Positions 1-10,839 of a stretch of 64,000 nucleotides of DNA are shown one piece after another. The translations under genes were made by a program, and so were the position numbers. How positions within the stretch are numbered: the stretch's first letter is position 1; each line of letters begins with the position of its first letter. Source of the stretch: Branchipolynoe longqiensis (lineage: Eukaryota; Annelida; Polychaeta; Phyllodocida; Polynoidae); the NCBI GenBank assembly GCA_030323885.1, contig CM059198.1, forward strand, positions 6,904,086 to 6,968,085. Reading direction: 5' to 3'. The notes beneath the pieces are model-generated. The model was not told where the DNA came from. It searched no databases and saw nothing but the letters and a program-made list of their open reading frames with translations.

Positions 1-41
1 CTGTATTGGTGTATGTGTACAAACAATAGATGGATTTATAA

Positions 42-539
42 NNNNNNNNNNNNNNNNNNNNNNNNNNNNNNNNNNNNNNNNNNNNNNNNNNNNNNNNNNN
101 NNNNNNNNNNNNNNNNNNNNNNNNNNNNNNNNNNNNNNNNNNNNNNNNNNNNNNNNNNNNNNNNNNNNNNNNNNNNNNNNNNNNNNNNNNNNNNNNNNNN
201 NNNNNNNNNNNNNNNNNNNNNNNNNNNNNNNNNNNNNNNNNNNNNNNNNNNNNNNNNNNNNNNNNNNNNNNNNNNNNNNNNNNNNNNNNNNNNNNNNNNN
301 NNNNNNNNNNNNNNNNNNNNNNNNNNNNNNNNNNNNNNNNNNNNNNNNNNNNNNNNNNNNNNNNNNNNNNNNNNNNNNNNNNNNNNNNNNNNNNNNNNNN
401 NNNNNNNNNNNNNNNNNNNNNNNNNNNNNNNNNNNNNNNNNNNNNNNNNNNNNNNNNNNNNNNNNNNNNNNNNNNNNNNNNNNNNNNNNNNNNNNNNNNN
501 NNNNNNNNNNNNNNNNNNNNNNNNNNNNNNNNNNNNNNN
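42..539. other. Assembly gap (run of N)
   Basis: All bases are N. Any apparent reading frame across this stretch is meaningless. A further exon of the minus-strand CUB gene, downstream of 1227-1308, could be hidden here. Confidence 0.99.
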
Positions 540-1226
540 CGGTTCTGCAAGAGAGCACATGAAGGAACAGTTTGTAATATTCAATAGCCTTCACCGGCTG
601 TTAATTTGGCAAAGACATATCAGCATGAATAGATTTGGCTTCTTGTCCTGAAGGAATCATGTTCTCTACCTCTCTGTAAAGACCTCGGCTGGTGGCTTTA
701 GTTGTGTAGGTAGACTAAGTGAAAGACACTACTGGTAAGGAAGGAAAGCAGAAAAAGAATGAAAGTAGGAGAGCTAGACTCATTGTTTATTACTGCTTAT
801 AGTCTAGAGAATACAAAATGGTGGTGGTCACATGGGTTGATCTACCAATCAGAGTTCAATCTGATGTATCCAAGGCCTTGTCATGCTGGCTACAGTGCCA
901 TGTGGTGGCCAGTGATCCAGAAATAACACCATGGGGGGAGGGGGTATGTGAGGTGAATCTCCAAAGACTATCCCATATAAGAAGTGACCCTCTCAGTCTA
1001 TCTATATTCAATGTACAATGTCTTTCCATTATTAAGAATGGATTACCAACACCACATATACCTCTATATGTCTTTGGTTGTACACACAATTTATATAATT
1101 AATAAACAAGTTGCAATTTATTATAGTATAGTGCTCATACCAATATCTCAATATATCGGAAAATTGTACATCTCTACTGGCCTCATATAATGTTTGCCTT
1201 ATATCATGTATGTGTCAGAGTCTTAC
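540..1226. other. Intron or flank, nothing recognised
   Basis: This AT-rich stretch lies on the 3' side of the last visible CUB exon of the minus-strand gene. Open frames around 818-1102 on both strands show no recognisable domain and no splice-site support. I see no repeat or RNA gene here. Confidence 0.5.
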
Positions 1227-1308
1227 CACTTCCTACTGCACTGACGGCAGCAAGTGTGATCCTGAAACCTCTTTCTGAAAGACCAGGACTGTCAGACTTG
1301 AACAGGAC
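1227..1308 (-). CDS. CUB-gene exon: C-terminal end of third CUB domain
   Basis: Internal exon of 82 nt on the minus strand. The acceptor is a pyrimidine-rich stretch ending in TAG (1309-1311) and the donor is GTAAGA (from 1226). It reads in phase 0 and ends in phase 1. The peptide begins VLFKSDSPGLSERGFRI, which is the last beta-strand pattern of a CUB domain (hydrophobic, F-x-S-D, then G-F-x-I). It continues the upstream exon 7428-7596, which ends GNIIT, so the join reads as a normal CUB core. CUB domains are extracellular beta-sandwich modules used for protein and carbohydrate binding. The exit phase 1 implies at least one more exon to the left, in the gap or outside the window. A TIR transposon begins 61 bp upstream of its acceptor. 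Confidence 0.8.
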
Positions 1309-1369
1309 CTACAATAAAAACAAATACCCTTTGGTTACTAGGGTGTGCGTGACCAGTATCAGTTGTCAT

Positions 1370-2990
1370 CCCAGATAGCACACAGCCGTCGGCCCGACGG
1401 CGGCCTCTCCGTCGGGCCAACGGTGGAAATCATTTTGTCCAACCTCCCACCGTCGCCTCGACGGCGGTATCCACAGTCGGGCCGACGGCGGCATTCATCG
1501 TAGGCCCGACGGCGATATTCGCCGTAGGCCCCGACAGTGGCATTCGCCATAGGCCCTGACCATGGCAGCCACCGTCAAGCCGACGGCGGGAGGTTGGACA
1601 AAACAACGTCGGCCCGACAGCGGCTGCCGCCGTAGGCCCGACACAATATATTTATTCAAAATTAATAGAAAATCTTATAAATTTAATATAATCTTTTTGG
1701 TAAACATGTTTTCTATATGTTTACCAAGCGATTTGTTTCTATGTGGTGTGGTTTTAGAGATATTTCACTTTTTCTGTACATGGGTTAGTGTTAGTGTTAG
1801 TGTTAGTGAAAAGTGAAATATCTCTAAAAGCACAGAACCTATTAACAAATCGCTTGGTAGACATATAGAAAACATCTTTACCAAAAAGATTATATTAAAT
1901 TTAAAAGGTTTTCTATTGATTTTGAATAAATATATTGTGTCGGGCCTACGGCGGGAGCCGCCATCGGGCTGACGCTGTTTTGTCCATTTTGCCGGAAAAA
2001 AACAAGATGGCGGTGCTTCTACAACATTCCGTACCGAATAATTTAAATCGTATTAACACAAATAATTCCATTAATACGTCGTAATAAATTACAAAACTTT
2101 TACAAAATAATCTAAACATATTAATAAACAAACCGGTTAAATAATTCCTTAACATTCCTGGGATTTCTGGAGTTATTTGTTGAAAAAGAACGCTGCTCAA
2201 CAATCGCACGTGCTCCGCTGGCGAATCGAAGTCAACAAACCGTACCGGATAATTCAAATCGCATTAACACGAATAATTCCATTAATACGTCGTAATAAAT
2301 TACAAAACTTTTACAAAATAATCTACACATATTAATAAACAGACCTGTTAAATAATTCCTTAAAATTCCCCAGTTATTTGTTGAAAAAAACGCTGCTCAA
2401 CGATCGCACGTGTTCCACTGGCGACTCGAGCCGGAAACCAAATTTAAAGAACTGCGCATGCGCGCACCACCACCGTCGGCCTGATGGTGGTTCGCCGGTG
2501 GCCCAAATGTGGAAAGTCAGTGGAAACCAGCGGCGAAACACCACCGTCGGCCCGACGTTGGTTCGACGATGGCTCGACGGTGGAAAGGGATTGAAAGCCA
2601 ACATCGGAACACCACTGTCGGCCCGATGATGGCTCGACGGTGGCCCAAATATGGAAAGTCAATAGAAACCAGCGGCGAACCACCACCGTCAGCCCGACGT
2701 TGGCTCGATGTTGGCTCGACGGTGGAAAGGGATTGAAACCCAACGTCGGAACACCACCGTCGGCCCGACGGTAGCCCGACGGTGGAAAGTCGGTGGAAAG
2801 GGTTTGAAACCCAAAGTCGGAACACCACCGTCGGCCCGACGGTGGCCCAATGGTGGAAAGTCGGTGGAAAGGGATTGAAAGCCAACGTCGGAACACCAAC
2901 GTCGGCCCGACAGTGGCCCGACGGTGGAAAGTCGGTGGTGATGGTGCGACCAATAGCCGACGTCGGGCCGACGGCTGTGTGCTATCTGGG
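1370..2990. mobile_element. GC-rich TIR DNA transposon (family A, copy 1)
   Basis: The ends are inverted repeats beginning CCCAGATAGCACACAGCCGT, with the mirror image ending at 2990. Flanks on both sides are AT, so a 2-bp duplication is possible. Inside, from the left, are a CpG-rich block built on the palindrome GTCGGCCCGACGG (about 1385-1640), a long AT-rich hairpin (1640-1943), a duplicated AT-rich unit of about 200 bp (1980-2440), and an array of about 72-bp units carrying the same palindrome (2460-2980). No transposase frame is visible, so it looks non-autonomous. A second copy, in opposite orientation, lies at 52097-53513. It is in the intron just upstream of exon 1227-1308. Confidence 0.8.
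1640..1943. repeat. Long inverted repeat (hairpin) inside family A element
   Basis: Arms of about 130-150 bp (around 1643-1792 and 1807-1943) are near-perfect reverse complements, separated by a short repeat of GTTAGT. The arms are AT-rich. A diverged single arm recurs at 4640-4790. Confidence 0.8.
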
Positions 2991-4080
2991 ATAAGGTGGT
3001 GGGAGGGGTTGAATATACAAACCAAAAGTTCTATTTGATAGGAGACTTTCATTATAATCCACATAATCTACATGAGAAACAAATGCACAGCTTGGATCCT
3101 ACCAAGCTTGGTCATCAGGAATCAAGTGGTTATCAGTGGAAGGTAAGTTTAAATTAGATGACCTATGCTGAAATTTAGGGCTGGGAGGCAGGCTCACCAA
3201 CTTATGGCTGTGTACACACATGCCGACCTTAGGGTTGCTAGTGCCCTGGTCAAGCTGAACTTCACCCCCTTACAAGTATGATTTTCATTTGTTTCAAAGG
3301 GAGAAAAAACTGCAAATGTAGAAATACAGAGGTTAAAACAATATACAAGCTAAAGAAAACAGTTCAAACACAGCATCAAAGTTTCAAATCCTTTCATTAA
3401 TACAACTAGGATGGTCTAGAATTTCTAGAAATTATATTTGTCTTCCCCTAGCATGTGGCGCCCGGTCAACTGGCCGAGTTGCCGGTACCTTCAGTCGGCC
3501 CTAGTCCTGGTAACAGCTCCTGGCTCTTCTCAGGAACAAGCATGCGAAAACTCGGAATATGCGTATTAACTTACAGATTAAAGTTGCATAATTTGATGGC
3601 TTTGAGTTTCTGTCATTTTATGAGATAAATATATTCGGTTGATTGTTATTACCTACCTTACTTTAGTCTTAATTCACTTTTATTTTAACTTGTAAACTTT
3701 GGAAACATTTGAAGTAAAAACATGGCAAATAAATTTTGGCAAGCATGCCAAAACTCTGATACCATAGGATTCTGCAATAACATATTTGATTAAATTCGCT
3801 TCGTATTCCCTTCTATCAGTCAATGTGTCAACAAATGTTTATTAAGTGCATCAGTATCAAAGTTATATGTGTAAAATCAAATCTAAATAATTGTCTTGGT
3901 TTTGAAAATTGTATGCTTTCATCGGGCTATGCAACTTTAACTTACAGTGTACACTCCTACAGATGCTCTTCTGGCTGATGGGCTTCTGGCTATTGGGCCT
4001 CTAGTGCCAGCTTGTTATGGTAAAAAAGGACAATTTTGTGCACACATATTATAGTATTGTCATGGGGGTGATGGAAATGG
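2991..4080. other. Intron, nothing recognised
   Basis: About 1.1 kb of AT-rich sequence within the intron between exons 7428-7596 and 1227-1308. I see no coding signal, no clear repeat and no RNA gene. Confidence 0.5.
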
Positions 4081-4085
4081 GAAAT

Positions 4086-4168
4086 ATTATTCCTAGAGCG
4101 GGACTCAAACCCACATCTTTTTGCATTCCGGGCCAGTGTGCTAACCATTACACCACCTATGCTCCCTG
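4086..4168 (-). repeat. tRNA-like sequence (SINE head or tRNA pseudogene)
   Basis: The minus strand carries an A-box-like stretch (GTGTAATGGTTAGCAC) and a B-box-like stretch (GGGTTTGAGTCCCGC) about 35 nt apart, as in RNA polymerase III internal promoters. The acceptor stem pairs poorly and there is no convincing seven-base anticodon loop. It is therefore more likely a SINE head or tRNA pseudogene than a working tRNA gene. It is not the same family as the abundant SINE in this window. Confidence 0.5.
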
Positions 4169-4639
4169 ATATCACCACACAACCCACACCTAACTGTCTA
4201 TGTGGTTACTTGCCTGAGAGGTCAATGGAGACTACTACAGTATCATCATGATGTTGGAGACCAAAGATAACAGAGTGGGCACAAAGTGTAAGGCCAGATA
4301 CAAAAACTAACTTGTTTAGCATCCCACCCGTGACCCCCAAATATAATTTTTTTTTGTTTAAATCCTTCAAATGAAATATTAAAACTCAAAACAATTCTTA
4401 ATACATTGTTACATTAAATACATGTAGTTTAGATTTCAGTTTAATCAACATTTTATAGTAATGTTAATGTTTTCTTGTTCAATTTCTAGCTAGAGTGTGC
4501 CTCTGGTCTTCTACACCTTCCTATCACGCCTTCATACCATGGACACACTACATCACAGTTCCGATTGCGCATGCTCTGAAAACGGCCGTGGGAGCAAAGC
4601 AAAGGCGTACTGCCATTGAGTTTGCCGATACGCGCATTG

Positions 4640-4790
4640 AAAAATGTCAGTTTTATTCAAAATTAATAGAAATCCAAAAGCCTAACCTTATAAATTTAAT
4701 ATAATCTTTTTGTTAAACATATTTTCTATATGTGCTCCAAGCGGTTTGTGCCTAGGTGGTGTGGTTTTATCAATATTTTACTTTTTCTGT
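4640..4790. repeat. Diverged fragment of family A hairpin arm
   Basis: The stretch running from TTATTCAAAATTAATAGAAA through TATAATCTTTTTG to the GTGGTGTGGTTTT motif matches the left hairpin arm at 1643-1770, with small insertions. No terminal repeats are present here. Confidence 0.65.
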
Positions 4791-4799
4791 ATGGAGATT

Positions 4800-5339
4800 G
4801 CTCACTGCCATTGACAATGCATTGAGTACCCTGGCTATGGCTCTAACACTAGTCTGAGTGACTAGATCTTTCTAAATCTAAATGCACATGGCATAATATG
4901 TGCTGATTATATTGATGTAAAATGGCCTTGCAGGATAATAGATTCATATCTTATTACTTATATATATTTCTATAGTTAAGTATATTCTGTTTCAAACAAG
5001 AGCTGAGATGAGCTGAAACTAGCACATGTCATAGCTGCACCCAGTGTATTAGCATGTGCCATGTGCTTTTGGGGGGGTTGTTTTGCTCTGATGCATCCCA
5101 CAATGCACCGCGCCGCTGGAACTGTGATGTAATCTATACCATGGTTAGTTTTCTTCTTAGCCATTCTCCATACAAAATATAAATAAAAACCTCCCGCCCG
5201 ACCTGGAAAGATTGAAATGGATGGACAGTAAGCACGCATCTCTGTGAGAGGGCTGCTGAGCAACCCATTAGAAAAAGTGTCGGGAGGCTCAGTTATGGGA
5301 ATAACCACATAAATGTATAATCTATTATGCTAAATATAT
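4800..5339. other. Intron, nothing firm
   Basis: Unique-looking intron sequence. A short piece near 5175-5205 (CCTCCCGCCCGACCTGG) resembles pieces near 10262 and 20521, so a small dispersed repeat fragment may be present. No coding signal. Confidence 0.4.
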
Positions 5340-5452
5340 TCTTGAAAAACATATCTACCACAGCCAGCTACTTTTGTGGTGAATAATTAATAAAATCATG
5401 CAGATTAATAGAATTTAAAAGTAAAATCGACAGCTTTCTGTGGCTGGTATAT
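5340..5452. repeat. Short dispersed repeat, copy 1
   Basis: About 110 bp match a second copy at 8578-8698 through the shared core CCAGCTACTTTTG ... AATCATG ... TTTAAAAGT ... GTGGCTG. The outer parts (CCACAGCCAGC and its approximate complement near 5440) suggest short terminal inverted repeats, so it may be a very small MITE. Confidence 0.55.
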
Positions 5453-6190
5453 TCCTTTTTGTTGTTGTTTGGTTTGTGCATTCTCTCCCAATTTCTCTAT
5501 GCCAATATAAAAAAACACTGGAATCACAGGTTGTTTATAGTTAGGCCTACTTCCTACTGGAGCAGTTATTGCTCAGATTGTTTAAGCACCAGTAAACTAT
5601 GCTGCCTACTCTTGAAAAGGGTGCTTTAAATAAAAGATTTAGGTCTGTAGAACATGCACCCACCATTGTTATGTCCCCTTATTTAAGTTATTGGCATTAA
5701 CAACAGAATGCATAGTGGAAAGAATACAGCTGACTAGTCAGCCTGTTTGTATATGGGACGTGCGTTTGATATAGAAGTTGTGATAGATCATGGAACATAT
5801 CCAAGCTGTTCTTTAAATCTTAGAGACCTTGCTTCATTTTCCGATGTTGACCATGCCAATTCCTACACCATCTCACACTTGTAAGTGCCTATGCCTATTT
5901 CAGGTATCGACTTAAATGTAGCACAGTGAATAATTCTGTCTCAATTAATTACACATATTGATAAATAAACATGGTCAATCACACATAAAAGGACAAATAG
6001 GCAATGTGGCTCGGTGAGTGGCGGCTACAGTGTGCAGGGGTGGTGGTGCCACCATCGGAGCTGGGATTGGGGAGGCTGGAGCAGTAGATGACTAGGTCTG
6101 ACTCCATCAGTCCATGAAACTCTGTGAGTGATGGGGGAAAGGAGGGATATTCTGGATTATTATACTTGTATAATTCTTATACAGCATGTA
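5453..6190. other. Intron, nothing recognised
   Basis: About 740 bp with no supported gene, repeat or RNA. Confidence 0.5.
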
Positions 6191-6194
6191 TATC

Positions 6195-6512
6195 AGGCGT
6201 GGTGGCCGAATCGGTAGAGCGAGGGCCTGGCATGCGGGAGATCGGGAGATGAGTTCCCGTTGAGTCAAACCAATATAAATTGATACTTGTTGGTTTCTAG
6301 CCTGGTGGTTGACATTAATAGGATAGGGCAAGGACTGGTTAGCTCAGTGTCAAGATAATGTGACTCAGTGGGATATCGGGGCATGATGGCGGCGGTTTCA
6401 TTTCCAAGTGGGACAGCACTATAAAGTCGCCATGAGTGCACACTGTCACAAGTCGGTACCCGTCCTGATATGACTTCAGATGATGCCAGGACTCCAACAA
6501 CCAACCAAATCA
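6195..6512 (+). mobile_element. tRNA-derived SINE (family 1)
   Basis: The head carries a Pol III A-box-like motif (GTGGCCGAATCGGTAGAGC) and a decayed B-box. The body contains the family-specific blocks GGTTAGCTCAGTG, AATGTGACT(C/G)AGTGGGATATC, CCATGAGTGCACACTG and CAAGTCGGTACCCGTCCTGA. It ends in a CAACCAACCAA-type tail. Six other copies are listed at 7807, 17703, 29018, 39790, 40257 and 63044. Confidence 0.85.
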
Positions 6513-6839
6513 TATAAATATATCACTTAGCCAGCACTATTGACTAGAATCTATCAATGGAAATAAGAATATTTGTGCTAAGGCCAAATAAAATATTAAA
6601 AGGTTGGTGATCATCCTTTTGAAATAAAAATTAGGATTGGGTGGGCATTTTTATTTTTTTTTGACATAGACGTAATACATAACCAGACACAATGACTGAA
6701 TGAGTTGAGTGTCCGCCACCCGTGCTGGTGATGGGATTCAAACTCTTGGGTTTGAACCCTGGCTGAGTCAAACCAATGACATAAAAATGTATATGAAAGT
6801 TGAATTGCTGCTAGCCTGATGCATTTTTAACAGTTAAAA

Positions 6840-7385
6840 CACAAATTCAGGGGCGAATGATTTTTAGGGCACGGGCCGGTGTAAAGATTTCAAATTTCCC
6901 CCTGATTCAAGTTCCCCCCCGGGAACTTGAAAACGTTTTCAAACTCATCCCAGGGGAATTTGAAAACGTTTTCAAATTCCCTCCCTCGTTTTAACTTCCC
7001 CATCCCCCATTTTTGGGGAATTTTCTTTATTTTTGTTATTTTTCATGACAAATATAACAATATACAGAGAATAGAATAATGGAAATTATTACTAGTACAA
7101 CAAAACATATTTCACCACAAATGACACAAAAAGTGTCCAAGATGGTTAAGAAAAACAATTTATAGGTCTGAATTTAAAAAAGTTTTTTAAAAGTTTTTTA
7201 AACAATTTTAAATTCCCGGAGGGGGGAATTTGAAAACAGGGGGAGGAATCTGAAAACTGTTTTTAAGTTCCCCCCCCAGGAATCTGAAAACGTTTTTAAT
7301 TTCCCCGGAGGGAAGTTAAAAACGTTTTCAGATTCCCGGGGGGGAACTTGGGAAGGGGGGAAGTTGAAATCGCTACACCTGGACG
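6840..7385. repeat. Foldable repeat of G/C-tract and GAAAACGTTTTC units
   Basis: The stretch alternates runs of C or G with the palindromic word GAAAACGTTTTCAAA on both strands. The left part (C-rich) and right part (G-rich) are rough reverse complements around an AT-rich centre near 7020-7190. A piece similar to the left end lies near 10262-10300. It looks like a non-autonomous inverted-repeat element. It ends about 40 bp from the donor of exon 7428-7596. Confidence 0.6.
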
Positions 7386-7427
7386 ATCAGCACTTCTCAT
7401 TTTTGATTTGGCCTAATAAGGGCTTAC

Positions 7428-7596
7428 CGTTATGATATTACCAGGGCTGAAGGTATCAGGAGGGAGGTGTTCTATTGCCACAGAATCTTCCAAATGTACC
7501 GCTCATAGTTGTTGATCCATCGAATATCTCCAATTTTTCATAGGCACATATATTAGACTTTTGCAAATCAAATGAGTTGAAGTGGACTTGAATTCT
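7428..7596 (-). CDS. CUB-gene exon: middle of third CUB domain, with 1-nt frameshift
   Basis: The acceptor TTTACAG ends at 7597 and the donor GTAAGC starts at 7427. The reading frame from the acceptor gives RIQVHFNSFDL, then CAYEKLEIFDG, then GRFCGNRTPPS and a stop (TGA). Shifting by one nucleotide at about 7458-7466 gives DTFSPGNIIT up to the donor, which is just what a CUB domain needs next. The 169-nt length is one more than a multiple of three, although phases on both sides are 0. So one surplus base sits in a CCTCCCTCCTGA context. It may be an assembly error, an allele or real damage to the gene. The upstream exon is 8157-8299 and the downstream exon is 1227-1308. Confidence 0.8.
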
Positions 7597-7806
7597 CTGT
7601 AAATATAAGAATGACGTACGACAATACGGTAGTCATTGTGGGCTTGAAATGAAGGATCTTGCATTCAATTGCCAGTCCACTTCTATATGATCGAGTTTCT
7701 TTTACAGTGATTGCTTGCTGATGACCTAGGTTCACACCTAATTATCTACAGGCATAGCTGATGGCCTGAAACCTGAGCATTTTTAGAGAGAAAAATATTG
7801 CAGTCA

Positions 7807-8154
7807 GACCAAACATGGTGGTTGAATCGGCAGAGCGCATGGTTCCAATGTGGAAGGTCGAGTGTGTGAATCCCGGCCGAGTCAAAACAATTACTTATAA
7901 AATTGATACTTGACACTACCTAGCCTGGTAGTCGGCATTACTAAGATATTACAATGATTGGTGGTAATTAGCTCAGTGTGAGGATAATGTGACTGAGTGG
8001 GATATCGGGTCATGACGCCCAAAGCCTGATCACCAGGTGGGACAGCACTATATAAAGTTGCCATGAGTGTGCATGTTCACAAGTGAGTACTACCTGTTCT
8101 GGTATGACCATAGATCTTGCTAGCACATAAAACCCCAACCATTAAACAAACCAT
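7807..8154 (+). mobile_element. SINE family 1, abutting a splice donor
   Basis: The head is GTGGTTGAATCGGCAGAGCGC, the body carries the family blocks (GATAATGTGACTGAGTGGG and others), and the tail is CAACCATTAAACAAACC. The tail stops within about 3 bp of the GT donor (8155-8156) of the minus-strand CUB exon 8157-8299, so intron positions from about +3 onward are SINE-derived. It is antisense to the gene. Confidence 0.85.
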
Positions 8155-8156
8155 AC

Positions 8157-8299
8157 CTTGGCTACAGGTGCAATGATTTTCCACTGGCAGTGAGTATCGA
8201 ATGGGAAGGACACAAGATTACCCGGAGATTGAATCATTTCATTCACACCATCAGGCAGCGCAACAATGTTGGGACGACCTGGACCACATGCATATTGCC
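8157..8299 (-). CDS. CUB-gene exon: N-terminal half of third CUB domain
   Basis: 143 nt, acceptor ATCTTAG at 8300-8306, donor GTATGG from 8156. It enters in phase 1 and leaves in phase 0. Residues start QYACGPGRPNI, include IQSPGNL and end HCQWKIIAPVAK. The first Cys and the C-x-W motif before the first intron are the CUB signature (Cys1 and Cys2 of the four conserved). The codon split with the micro-exon 10059-10092 gives Gly. It is 24 nt longer than the equivalent exons 28884-29002 and 60437-60555, the extra residues lying between Cys1 and the SPGNL strand. Confidence 0.88.
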
Positions 8300-9224
8300 C
8301 TAAGATAAACACAGAGATGCAGTGTACTTCAACAAAGGTTTTGTTAAAGGGACCCAGTAGGGACCTTTAGGCCGCTGAGACTGGAACCATACTACGACAA
8401 ATGCTCTCCAAACACACCTTTGCCTGGTTTTTCAGTTTGTATAACCGAGTATCTGGGGAGAGTGTGCTGAGTTTAGTTGCTCTTGCTGTGCTGTAGTTAG
8501 TCCAGCAGCACTGACAGAGCTTCTAGACAACCCTATAGAGTAAAATGTTATAGAATTTGTAAACTCAAGTACTAAATATATAGTTCAAGTGTTTCCTTAT
8601 CATAACCAGCTACTTTTGGTGAGAATAATTGATAAAAATCATGTAGATTAAGAGACTTTAAAAGTTGAATTGAGAGCTTTATGTGGCTGACATAGCGGTG
8701 GTTTCTCTGAATTCCCCTATCTGTGGCGAACCCCTCTAGATCATGTGATGAGGGAATCTCACCCATGATGTCATTCATTCATGACAGGCCTCGGCACTCT
8801 CCACCCACATGCTTGGTTACATGAACTGAAGAACTAAGCAAAAGTGTGCTTGGAGATTAGAACTATTCAGAGATTGTTTGTTTCTGGGAAAGGTAGGCCC
8901 ATACCATGTTTTTGTTCTCTGCCACCAATGAATTTGTTTTCCCAGAACAAGGTTACATTTACAGTTTTGATATATATGGTTTAGATATTGAGTGTGATGC
9001 TTATATATTGTTAGGAGACACATGTTTCAATTATCTTAGCCATTAGGTTTTTGAACATCTGCTATGATGATGATTTAATTATTTGTTGAATTTTAATAAG
9101 TGAAGCTTTGTTCATAACATTGATTCAGTGGCTCGTACAATAGGTGTTGCTATAGGTGGAAAGCTTTGAGGTAGGCCTGGGTGTCTGGGGTTTAGCATGC
9201 TCACCCATCTCACCTAAATGTGTA
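8300..9224. other. Intron; one short repeat inside
   Basis: Holds the second copy of the short dispersed repeat (8578-8698). Otherwise nothing recognised. A purine/pyrimidine-neutral AT-rich composition is typical of the introns here. Confidence 0.45.
8578..8698. repeat. Short dispersed repeat, copy 2
   Basis: Matches 5340-5452 through CCAGCTACTTTTGG, AATCATGTAGATTA and GAGAGCTTTATGTGGCTG. Confidence 0.55.
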
Positions 9225-9782
9225 CTATAGTGTGAGATGGAAACCAAAAGTGAAAACCCTCCAATAATAGCAGAAAACATTCTAAATAATAGCAGAATGC
9301 AAGTTAATCTCAAGGTTTACAGTCATGTTGTGCAGGGATCCAAGTTGAAAAAGTTATTTCATCTTTTGATTTTGATTTGATAAAAATTGAGCAATCCGTT
9401 AATATCACTCATGAGACATGGAAATCAAAGACATATCGGAAAAATCATTTGATCATACGCAACAAATTCAAACAAGATTTCATTGATTACAGTTAATGAA
9501 AGAAGATCATGTCTTCAAGAAAAAAGTTGAAAACGGTTTGGGTAAATGCATGGTGTCAATGTGTAAATTTTCACATTTTCACTTCAGCACAAATTCATAC
9601 AAGCCTACTTTTAATACTTTTGGGGGGGGGGGGATAGATTAAATACATGTAGCATTGCTAACATACTTAACACACAGAGAAAACACTACCTATTTGAGTT
9701 GCTACAAAATAAAAGAAAGAATTATCACCATAGTAACATGGGAACCAAATATGTGGTGCCCAGTGTCAGAGAATGACCCAAG
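9225..9782. mobile_element. MITE-like repeat (family M1), copy 1
   Basis: About 560 bp align with 29379-29980. Shared blocks include GAAAACATTC(T/C)AAATAATA, AATTTTCACATTTTCACTT, and the right end GAGAATGACCCAAGTAC. The right end is inverted-repeat-like to the left end seen in copy 2 (GGGTCATTCT...). The left end of this copy is degraded. No coding content. Confidence 0.7.
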
Positions 9783-10058
9783 TACAATCCCGTCACATCT
9801 TCCAACCTTACATCTCAGATTGGAGCAGTAGGCAGATTTTTAAGTGGTAGATAAATGCATGAATCAGCCTTTGTTCAATTTGTTCTTAATTTAGGGGACA
9901 TTCGTCCTTGTAATTTTCAACAGCAATGCCTTCTTATTCAGCGTAGGGAGCGGGACATAGCTCAGGTGGTAGCGTGTTCACCTGTGAAGATGTTAATCAT
10001 CCGATCGAGCCTTCTCAGTGGACCCATTTGCAAACAAAGAAACAGCCTTTTAACTTAC

Positions 10059-10092
10059 CAGTAGTATTATCAGGATGGAAACTGTATTGTAT
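10059..10092 (-). CDS. CUB-gene micro-exon (34 nt): end of second CUB and link to third
   Basis: The minus strand shows a pyrimidine-rich acceptor ending CATGCAG (10093-10095) and a strong donor GTAAGTT (from 10058). The exon reads IQYSFHPDNTT in phase 0 and leaves one nucleotide, G. That nucleotide joins GG at the start of 8157-8299 to give Gly. The peptide completes the second CUB after SGFK (21235-21444), where a final hydrophobic strand (I-x-Y-x-F) is expected. N-T-T is a potential N-glycosylation site. Same position, phase and role as micro-exon 39717-39756. Confidence 0.8.
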
Positions 10093-10839
10093 CTGCATGC
10101 AAGAAAGGGAACATACAGTTGGCGATTTTGATGATAATTATAAGCACAATAAGTAAATAATCAAGCAAATATTTATAACCTGGATTTTATATATGCCCTT
10201 GTCATGGAAGGTGAGACATAGAGCGTGCACTTATCTACCACTTAGGCAAAACAAATAAAATAGTGATTGTCCCCGCCCGTGCCTGAAAAATCGCCCGCCC
10301 CTTATTTAAAAATGAATGAATTCTTTGTTTAAACTGTTAAAAGTACATCTGGCTAGCATAGCATTTAGATATTACTCAGCAGGATATGAATCAATCTGTA
10401 TTTTAGGTGGGATAAATGAAAACAATGTGGAAAAAGAGGGTTGCTACTGTTAATTCAAATATTTGACTTCCAAAATTGAAACTTCTAGAACTGTATGATA
10501 TCTGAGGTATAACTTGTTTGGCAAATATCTTTTAGGATGCAGCCAAACACTGATTCTCCATCTGTTACTGATTGTCATAGTTTAATGCTAATTGATGGTT
10601 ATAGTCTAATGCTAATTCTAATACCACTACCTAGCTAAATTCAGGTCCGGCAGTAAATTACCTTTATTAAATCACTTTATAGTATTTCTGCATGCTCGGC
10701 CGTCATGAACACCAGATAATACCATAAAATCTCCCCCTCACCCTTGATGCCTCCCTTAAACAACCCATAAACAAACTCATCAAGAAACTCATAAGGAAGA
10801 AAGGGAAGACAAGTCACAAAGATTGACAGTGAAGATATT
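10093..10839. other. Intron, small repeat remnants only
   Basis: Around 10255-10310 a short piece (CCCGTGCCTGAAAAATCGCCCGCCCC on the plus strand, interrupted) is the reverse of the left end of the repeat at 6840. The rest shows nothing recognisable. Confidence 0.4.

Noticed and set aside
13..651. Open frame across the first gap
   Set aside because: Made mostly of N.
818..1102. Overlapping frames on both strands near 818-1102 as a small gene
   Set aside because: No domain, no splice-site support and no similarity between the frames and any other part of the window.
2460..2980. Regularly spaced palindromic repeats that look like a CRISPR array
   Set aside because: The context is a eukaryotic genome. 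The units are tandem with no unique spacers, bounded by transposon TIRs, and no cas gene is present.
4086..4168. Functional tRNA gene on the minus strand
   Set aside because: The Pol III boxes are visible but the acceptor and anticodon stems do not pair well. More likely a SINE head or pseudogene.
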